Assembly: GCA_905210055.1 (NCBI GenBank)
Contig: CAJLVH010000061.1
Coordinates: 1-10,678, forward strand
Direction of reading: 5' to 3'
Length of the DNA: 10,678 nucleotides
Origin: an uncultured Enorma sp.
Lineage (GTDB): Bacteria > Actinomycetota > Coriobacteriia > Coriobacteriales > Coriobacteriaceae
Below, one piece after another: positions 6,838 to 10,678 of the stretch. The notes beneath the pieces are model-generated. The model was not told the DNA's origin. It ran no database searches and saw only the letters and a program-made list of their open reading frames with translations. Position 1 is the first letter of the stretch, and every line of letters starts with the position of its first letter. The position numbers were made by a program, and so were the translations under genes.

Positions 6838-7017
6838 CTACTCGGTGACGATGACCTCGCGGTCCTTGTAGAACCCGCAGTTGGGGCAGACGTGATGCGG
6901 AAGCTTCACGGCGCCGCAACGGGGGCACGTGGAACGAGAGGGGGCATCGATCTTCATGTTGGCCGAACGACGGTTATGCGTGCGAATGCGACCCTGCTTT
7001 TGCTTAGGTACTGGCAT
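6838..7017 (-). CDS. rpmF: 50S ribosomal protein L32
   Basis: Small basic ribosomal protein, 59 aa, of the large subunit. It begins with the family hallmark MPVPKQKQGRIRTHNRRS. It has a zinc ribbon with two CxxC pairs, CPRC (31-34) and CPNC (44-47), so it is the zinc-containing C+ form and not the zinc-independent paralogue expressed under zinc starvation. The open frame extends to 7062, but ATG at 7017 begins the conserved sequence and has AAGGAAGG upstream. It lies between the DUF177 gene and plsX, the classic yceD-rpmF-plsX arrangement. Here the DUF177-rpmF gap is unusually long, 250 bases, because of an inverted-repeat element, and rpmF appears to have its own promoter. Confidence 0.97.
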   Translation of the reverse strand: MPVPKQKQGRIRTHNRRSANMKIDAPSRSTCPRCGAVKLPHHVCPNCGFYKDREVIVTE

Positions 7018-7068
7018 GATGACCTTCCTTATATACTCACCGTAAGGCACGAATACGCGCAAGCAGTG

Positions 7069-7098
7069 ATACTAGCACACTGCAGGGTGCCCTGTACA
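7069..7098 (-). promoter_or_regulatory. Candidate extended -10 promoter for rpmF(-plsX)
   Basis: The minus strand has TGTACA (7098-7093, four of six to TTGACA), an 18-base spacer and TAGTAT (7074-7069, four of six to TATAAT). TGC directly precedes the -10, giving the extended TGn motif. Transcription would start near 7062, leaving a leader of about 45 bases before the rpmF ATG. Its place between the inverted-repeat element and rpmF would restore expression if the element blocks readthrough from upstream. Confidence 0.45.
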
Positions 7099-7101
7099 GG
7101 G
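7090..7101. promoter_or_regulatory. Palindrome CCCTGTACAGGG over the rpmF -35
   Basis: A perfect 12-base palindrome whose central TGTACA is the candidate -35 hexamer of rpmF. A dimeric regulator bound here would block RNA polymerase. On the plus strand it is followed by six T residues and could look like a small terminator, but no plus-strand gene reads into it. Confidence 0.4.
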
Positions 7102-7122
7102 TTTTTTGTGAGTTTTGAGTGG

Positions 7123-7250
7123 CCACGCCGGGGAATGTCAAATTAGCCCAGCGACTTTTTTACATCAAACGATGTCTTCAATGAAGTGAAAAGGTTTTCA
7201 TCGGGCGATGTAAAAAAGTCGCTGGGGTAATTTGACATTTCTCGGCGAGG
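7123..7250. mobile_element. 128-base inverted-repeat element, MITE-like
   Basis: The arms at 7123-7166 and 7207-7250 are inverted copies matching at 40 of 44 positions. The inner 33 bases of each arm (7134-7166 and 7207-7239) differ at only one position. The 40-base centre (7167-7206) is AT-richer than the flanks and contains smaller dyads, including TGAAAA-GG-TTTTCA (7187-7200) and CGATG/CATCG (7170-7174 with 7199-7203). The arms include T6 and A6 runs and are less GC-rich than the surrounding genes, as expected for a transferred element. No target duplication is visible and no transposase is encoded. It could be a MITE, a large REP-type element, or a bidirectional terminator or processing stem. 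The structure is certain; the mobile origin is inferred. Confidence 0.6.
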
Positions 7251-7267
7251 AACTGACGTCCGACGCG

Positions 7268-7831
7268 CTACTCGTCGTCCTCGTCGAACGTGAGGTTCTT
7301 GAGCACAGCGAAGGGGTTGTCGTCGCTCGCCGCATGTTCCTCGGCGGCGCGCTCGGCGCAATCGCACTGCTCGCGATTGAGATTCGCGCCGCACGTGGGG
7401 CAGAGCCCCTTGCAATCGGGCTTGCAGAGCACGACGAACGGGGTATCCATGATGACGGCGTCCGCGATGGGCTCGGCGAGGTCGATCTCGCGCGTAGGGC
7501 CGATTACCTCGAAGCCATCTTCGAAGGCATCTGGGTCGTCTGGTTCATCGAAGAGATAATACTCCTGGATCTCGCCGGCGATATCGAGGTGAGCAGGGTC
7601 GAGGCACAGATCGCACGTGCCCGTCGCCTGCGCGCGCACGATGCCGCTCACAAGCACGCCGTCGCCGGTGTGGGTGAGCACCACATCGTAGCTCACGCCG
7701 TCCTCGAGCGTGAACTCCTTCTCCCCCATCGTGTACGAGGAAGCATCGACCTTTCCTGCAACGGCATAGCTGTCACCGGGGTTCTCGAGATGGTCGGCAA
7801 GGGCCACGACCACCGGATCGAAGAGCGCCAT
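7268..7831 (-). CDS. yceD: YceD/DUF177 family protein, 23S rRNA accumulation
   Basis: A 187-aa protein of the DUF177 family. E. coli and plant relatives are needed for normal 23S rRNA accumulation, so a role in large-subunit assembly is likely; its exact activity is unknown. The sequence has an N-terminal beta-rich part and CDLC (73-76). It then has the family's C-terminal cluster CKPDCKGLCPTCGANLN (136-152) followed by CDC (156-158), which could bind zinc, and an acidic tail. Its ATG is 2 bases after the stop of the upstream coiled-coil gene, with only a weak ribosome binding site, so translational coupling is likely. Its usual partner rpmF is next but unusually distant. Confidence 0.92.
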   Translation of the reverse strand: MALFDPVVVALADHLENPGDSYAVAGKVDASSYTMGEKEFTLEDGVSYDVVLTHTGDGVLVSGIVRAQATGTCDLCLDPAHLDIAGEIQEYYLFDEPDDPDAFEDGFEVIGPTREIDLAEPIADAVIMDTPFVVLCKPDCKGLCPTCGANLNREQCDCAERAAEEHAASDDNPFAVLKNLTFDEDDE

Positions 7832-7833
7832 GG

Positions 7834-8337
7834 TTACCAGGCACCGTTCTGGTTCGCAGAGGACGCGCCCTCGTTCAGCTGCTGACGGCAGCGCGTGACC
7901 GTCGCGGTGAGCGACTTGAGATTCTCCTCGAGATGGGTAAACACCTGCTCGGCGTAATCTTCGGCAGCATAGCGCGTTTCGCGCTCGTACTGCTGGGCGC
8001 GGTCGCGGATATCGTCGGCCTGCTGCTGCGCGAGGCGCACGATCTCCTGCTCGCTGGCGATGGTGAATGCCTGCTGCTGAGCATCGGCGATGATGGAATC
8101 CGCCTGAGACGCCGCGGAGGCGATGAGCTCGTCGCGCTCCTTAATGATACGACGCGACTTCTGCCACTCCTCCGGGTAGCTCATACGGATCTCATCGAGA
8201 ATGTTGAAGAAGACCTCGGTCTCGATAACTTTGAACTGCGCGTTCTTGCCGAAGGGAGGCTTTGCCTCCTCGATAAGCCCCTCGAGTTCGTCTACCAAGC
8301 TCTCGATCCTCTCACCAGGAAAGTTGCCGCCCGGCAT
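7834..8337 (-). CDS. SepIVA-like (DivIVA-related) coiled-coil protein
   Basis: A 167-aa, mostly helical protein. An N-terminal part (about 11-55, ERIESLVDELEGLIEEA) with a FFNILDEIRMSYPEEWQ segment is followed by a long coiled coil rich in Ala, Gln and Asp (about 60-150). There is no signal peptide or membrane segment. The pattern and the position before the DUF177 gene match mycobacterial Rv2927c/SepIVA, a septal DivIVA-like factor controlling cell-wall growth and division; that protein is longer, about 245 aa. Automated annotation often calls such proteins ATP synthase subunit B-like because of the coiled coil, which I consider wrong here. ATG at 8337 has GGAG 5 bases upstream; an in-frame ATG at 8352 has none. 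Homology by recall is good, function inferred. Confidence 0.72.
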   Translation of the reverse strand: MPGGNFPGERIESLVDELEGLIEEAKPPFGKNAQFKVIETEVFFNILDEIRMSYPEEWQKSRRIIKERDELIASAASQADSIIADAQQQAFTIASEQEIVRLAQQQADDIRDRAQQYERETRYAAEDYAEQVFTHLEENLKSLTATVTRCRQQLNEGASSANQNGAW

Positions 8338-8401
8338 CCGGTCTCCTTTCATAGACAGTCATATCGATTCCTCATGGTACCACAGAGCGCGGCGCAAACC
8401 C

Positions 8402-8902
8402 CTAGAAGCGACCTTTGAGCGCGGAGGCCACATTTTGGGGCACGAGCCCGGAGACGTCCCCGCCGAACGAAGCAATCTGGCGCACCACCGAAGAGGAAAG
8501 GTACCCGTACTGGGGGCTGCTCATCACGAAGATCGATTCGAGGTCGGGGTCCAGCTTGTAGTTGAGGTCTGCCTGCTGCAGCTCATATTCAAAATCCGTC
8601 ATCGCGCGCAGGCCCTTCACCACGGCGCCCGCCCCCACCTCGCGGGCGAAGTCGACGAGGAGCCCAGTGAACGGACGAACCTCGACATCTGCAAGGCCTT
8701 CGGCTTCAAGCGCGCAACGAGCGAGCTCGACGCGCTCATCGAGCAAAAAAGTCGTGCCGACGCCGTTTTTTCCGAGCGATTCTGCGACGGCGACCGTCAC
8801 CTTGGGACAGATGCGGCGCGCGCGGCGCACGACGTCGATGTGGCCGCAGGTGATGGGGTCGAACGTGCCGGGTACGAGCACGTGGTCAATGGTCTTGCAC
8901 AT
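8402..8902 (-). CDS. coaD: Phosphopantetheine adenylyltransferase CoaD
   Basis: Hexameric cytosolic enzyme of coenzyme A synthesis, 166 aa. It transfers AMP from ATP to 4'-phosphopantetheine to give dephospho-CoA. The nucleotidyltransferase signature PGTFDPITCGH (11-21) is intact with catalytic His21. KGLRAMTDFEYELQQADLN (96-114) supplies substrate-binding residues, with Lys96 where E. coli has Arg88, a substitution I recall from other Gram-positive forms. The C-terminal SSSVVRQIASFGGDVSGLVPQNV (136-158) is typical. The frame stays open to 8935, but ATG at 8902 with GGAGG 7 bases upstream begins the conserved strand. It is separated from rsmD by 123 bases with a candidate promoter. CoA made here is the donor of the prosthetic group for the ACP encoded downstream. 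Confidence 0.96.
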   Translation of the reverse strand: MCKTIDHVLVPGTFDPITCGHIDVVRRARRICPKVTVAVAESLGKNGVGTTFLLDERVELARCALEAEGLADVEVRPFTGLLVDFAREVGAGAVVKGLRAMTDFEYELQQADLNYKLDPDLESIFVMSSPQYGYLSSSVVRQIASFGGDVSGLVPQNVASALKGRF

Positions 8903-8965
8903 ATCGTTCCCTCCGGGCCGCGGCACTGGCGCCACGCCCGTCCGATGCTGAACCTACTTCAGAGC

Positions 8966-8971
8966 ATTCTA
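8966..8971 (-). promoter_or_regulatory. Candidate -10 box upstream of coaD
   Basis: The minus strand reads TAGAAT within CGGTAGAAT, the same nonamer found upstream of acpP. No good -35 is visible. Instead, a 5-base inverted repeat, CACGG (8980-8984) and CCGTG (8992-8996), overlaps where the -35 would be. Transcription from here would leave a leader of roughly 57 bases before the coaD ATG. Confidence 0.35.
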
Positions 8972-9025
8972 CCGAATCTCACGGTAAAACCCCGTGCGTT
9001 TTCAGCACCCATAACGCCCCATGCA

Positions 9026-9601
9026 TTAGTTGGCGCGGCGCAGCACGTCGATGGTGGTGGAACCGTAGCGCTTCTCGCGCACGAGCTCGAAACCCTCCGG
9101 GCGTGCTCCCGCGAGATCGCTTCTATGCTCGAAAAGCGCGATCGCACCCGGAACAAGGAGCTCCTGTTCGGCGAGTGAGCCGAGCAGCTCCTCTGCGGGT
9201 GCCGGGCCAAGCTGGTAGGGCGGATCAATGAGCACAAGATCGTAGGGAGCGAGCGGCATGCGTCCCCGCGCGGCATGTGCGAGCACGTCTCCGCACGTCA
9301 CACGCCACCGTCCGGATTCAGCGCGCAGCATCTCGAGGTTCCGGCGGACAAGCGCTGCGGCCGTGCGGTCGATATCGAAAAACGCGCACGTCGCCGCCTC
9401 GCGCGAGAGCATCTCGATGCCCATCGCCCCCGAACCGGAGAATGCATCGAGCACGCGTGCGCCCTGAAGCCCCTCCGGGAGCGCCGAGTCCGCGATCGAC
9501 GCGCACGCCTCGCGCACGCGGTCGGTCGTGGGCCTCGTGACGTCGCGACCGCGCGGTTCCTCGAGCCGCCTGCCGCGCCATGTTCCCCCGACAATCCTCA
9601 T
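9026..9601 (-). CDS. rsmD: 16S rRNA (guanine(966)-N2)-methyltransferase RsmD
   Basis: SAM-dependent methyltransferase, 191 aa, that modifies G966 of 16S rRNA near the P site during small-subunit assembly. The N-terminal RNA-binding signature MRIVGGTWRGRRL...RPTTDRVREA (1-32) is clear. The SAM-binding motif is LDAFSGSGAMGIE (51-63) and the catalytic DPPY of N2-guanine methyltransferases is at 126-129. The length fits the family. Its ATG overlaps the recG stop as ATGA, and GGAGG lies about 10 bases upstream inside recG, so the two are co-translated. The recG-rsmD-coaD order is common in Gram-positive bacteria. Confidence 0.95.
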   Translation of the reverse strand: MRIVGGTWRGRRLEEPRGRDVTRPTTDRVREACASIADSALPEGLQGARVLDAFSGSGAMGIEMLSREAATCAFFDIDRTAAALVRRNLEMLRAESGRWRVTCGDVLAHAARGRMPLAPYDLVLIDPPYQLGPAPAEELLGSLAEQELLVPGAIALFEHRSDLAGARPEGFELVREKRYGSTTIDVLRRAN

Positions 9602-10678
9602 CCGCCGCTTACCTCCCGAAACACATCTCCGTAGCGCCGCACGACCTCATAGCGCAACGGCAGGGTCGCCGTCGCTTCAAGCGTATGGGCATAGCGCAGA
9701 ATCTCCTGCGCATCCGCATGCGCGGCCTCGATGACGGTAGCATCCGCGTCGAGATCCACGAATCGCAGGAAGACCCCGCCATGCTGCCGCAAACCCAAGA
9801 TCTCGCCCTCATGGCGCAGGCGAAGGTCGAGCTCGGCAAGGGCGAAGCCGTTCGACGTGCGCTCAAGCGCGGCGAGGCGCTCCTGCGCGGTGCTGCGCGC
9901 GCCCTTTGCACCGGAACCGGCCATGATGAAACAGCGCCCAGCAAAATCGCCGCGGCCCACGCGTCCGCGCAGCTGATGCAGGGTCGCCAAGCCAAACCGC
10001 TCCCCGTCCTCGATGAGCATGACCGTGGCCTCGGGAACGTCGACGCCCACCTCCACAACCGTCGTGGAGACGAGCACCTGCGCCTCGCCCGTACGGAACG
10101 CCTCAATCGCGGCGTCCTTCTCCGCAGCGGAAAGCCTGCCGTGGAGCGCGCGGATCGATGCGTCCGGAAACACATGGCGCAGATGCTCCACCTCGCGCTC
10201 GACGCTATGGAGCGCAGGCGCGGTTCGGGCGGCGCCTTCGGCATCCTCCCGGGAAGCGGGGACATCGTCAAGCTCAGAGGCGTCGTCGGATTCGGCGACG
10301 AGCGGGCAGATGACATACGCCCGCTGTCCTTGCGCCAGGCATTCGCGCAGGGCGCCGTATGCGACGTCGCGGTTCGCTTGCGAGAGCACCTTCGTCTCTA
10401 CGCCCGACCCCGCACGCGGGCGGGTGCGTATGACGCTCGTATCGAGGTCGCCGTATACCGAAAGAGCAAGGGTGCGCGGAATGGGCGTCGCCGTCATGAC
10501 GAGCAGATCCGCCCCCGGCCCCTTCGCGCGGAGCGCGTTGCGTTGACCCACGCCAAAGCGGTGCTGCTCGTCGATCACCACGAGCGTGAGCCGCTGGAAG
10601 ACGACATCGTCGGAAAGCACCGCATGCGTGCCAAAGAGCACGCTGAGTTCGCCTGCGGCGAGGCGGCGTGTGATCTCC
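9598..10678 (-). CDS. recG: ATP-dependent DNA helicase RecG (C-terminal part)
   Basis: Superfamily 2 helicase that binds branched DNA and reverses stalled replication forks. Only the last 359 codons are in the window, about half of the usual protein; the frame runs off the right edge, so the start, wedge domain and Walker A are not seen. Visible motifs are the family segment VLFGTHAV, the DEQH box in VVIDEQHRFGVGQ, motif III TATPIPRTLALSVYGDLD, the HGRLS segment, VSTTVVEVGVDVPEA, and motif VI HQLRGRVGRG. The C-terminal RecG tail (LRLRHEGEILGLRQHGGVFLRFVD) follows. The stop overlaps the rsmD start (ATGA). Confidence 0.96.
   Translation of the reverse strand, partial: EITRRLAAGELSVLFGTHAVLSDDVVFQRLTLVVIDEQHRFGVGQRNALRAKGPGADLLVMTATPIPRTLALSVYGDLDTSVIRTRPRAGSGVETKVLSQANRDVAYGALRECLAQGQRAYVICPLVAESDDASELDDVPASREDAEGAARTAPALHSVEREVEHLRHVFPDASIRALHGRLSAAEKDAAIEAFRTGEAQVLVSTTVVEVGVDVPEATVMLIEDGERFGLATLHQLRGRVGRGDFAGRCFIMAGSGAKGARSTAQERLAALERTSNGFALAELDLRLRHEGEILGLRQHGGVFLRFVDLDADATVIEAAHADAQEILRYAHTLEATATLPLRYEVVRRYGDVFREVSGG

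Noticed and set aside
7090..7107. Plus-strand hairpin CCCTGTACAGGG followed by six T, resembling a terminator.
   Set aside because: No plus-strand gene is upstream, the stem has a very small loop, and all transcription here is on the minus strand. An operator reading fits better.
7143..7238. 31-codon minus-strand frame (starting MSNYPSDFF) that nearly fills the inverted-repeat element.
   Set aside because: No ribosome binding site precedes its ATG, both ends are coded by the complementary arms, and a palindrome with few stops explains it. It could be revisited if the element proves multicopy with the frame conserved.
8903..8935. Longer coaD start at 8935.
   Set aside because: The extension is not part of the CoaD fold and lacks a good ribosome binding site; ATG at 8902 with GGAGG begins the conserved strand.
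1..10678. CRISPR arrays, prophage genes, toxin-antitoxin pairs, defence islands, tRNA or rRNA genes.
   Set aside because: None are seen. Coding space is almost entirely filled by recognisable housekeeping genes on one strand, and the repeats present have no CRISPR spacing.

Overview
The window is a chromosomal housekeeping stretch from a GC-rich bacterium. All eleven supported genes lie on the minus strand, so transcription runs from high to low coordinates. The order of transcription is recG (3' part only), rsmD, coaD, a SepIVA-like coiled-coil gene, a yceD/DUF177 gene, rpmF, plsX, acpP, rnc, smc and ftsY. High GC, the coaD / SepIVA-like / DUF177 / rpmF neighbourhood, the rnc-smc-ftsY order and an actinobacterial-style SMC Walker B point to Actinomycetota. 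Short GGGGACG-type intergenic repeats make class Coriobacteriia (Collinsella, Olsenella or Slackia relatives) my best guess, but this is inference without a search.

Layout. At 8402-10678, recG and rsmD overlap by ATGA, then 123 bases with a candidate promoter precede coaD. At 7268-8337 the SepIVA-like gene and DUF177 are 2 bases apart. Positions 7018-7267 form a 250-base gap with a striking 128-base inverted-repeat element and, nearer rpmF, a candidate promoter overlapped by a 12-base palindrome. At 5737-7017, rpmF and plsX are separated by a strong hairpin. Positions 5510-5736 hold the plsX terminator, REP-like palindromic units and the probable acpP promoter. At 72-5509, acpP, rnc, smc and ftsY are nearly contiguous (gaps of 12 and 9 bases, then a 1-base TAATG overlap) and look like one operon. 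Positions 1-71 hold another REP-like core and a small AATGGCTGC tandem repeat.

Functionally the genes cover replication-fork rescue (RecG), ribosome production (RsmD, DUF177, L32, RNase III), CoA supply (CoaD), phospholipid and fatty-acid precursors (PlsX, ACP, which carries CoA-derived phosphopantetheine), chromosome condensation (SMC), membrane protein targeting (FtsY) and probably septum or envelope growth (the SepIVA-like protein). This is a growth-linked core cluster, not an accessory island. I see no phage, defence, CRISPR, tRNA, rRNA or biosynthetic system. The real novelty candidates are non-coding: the inverted-repeat element, the REP-like units and several operator-like dyads. There are also residue-level oddities in RNase III and PlsX.
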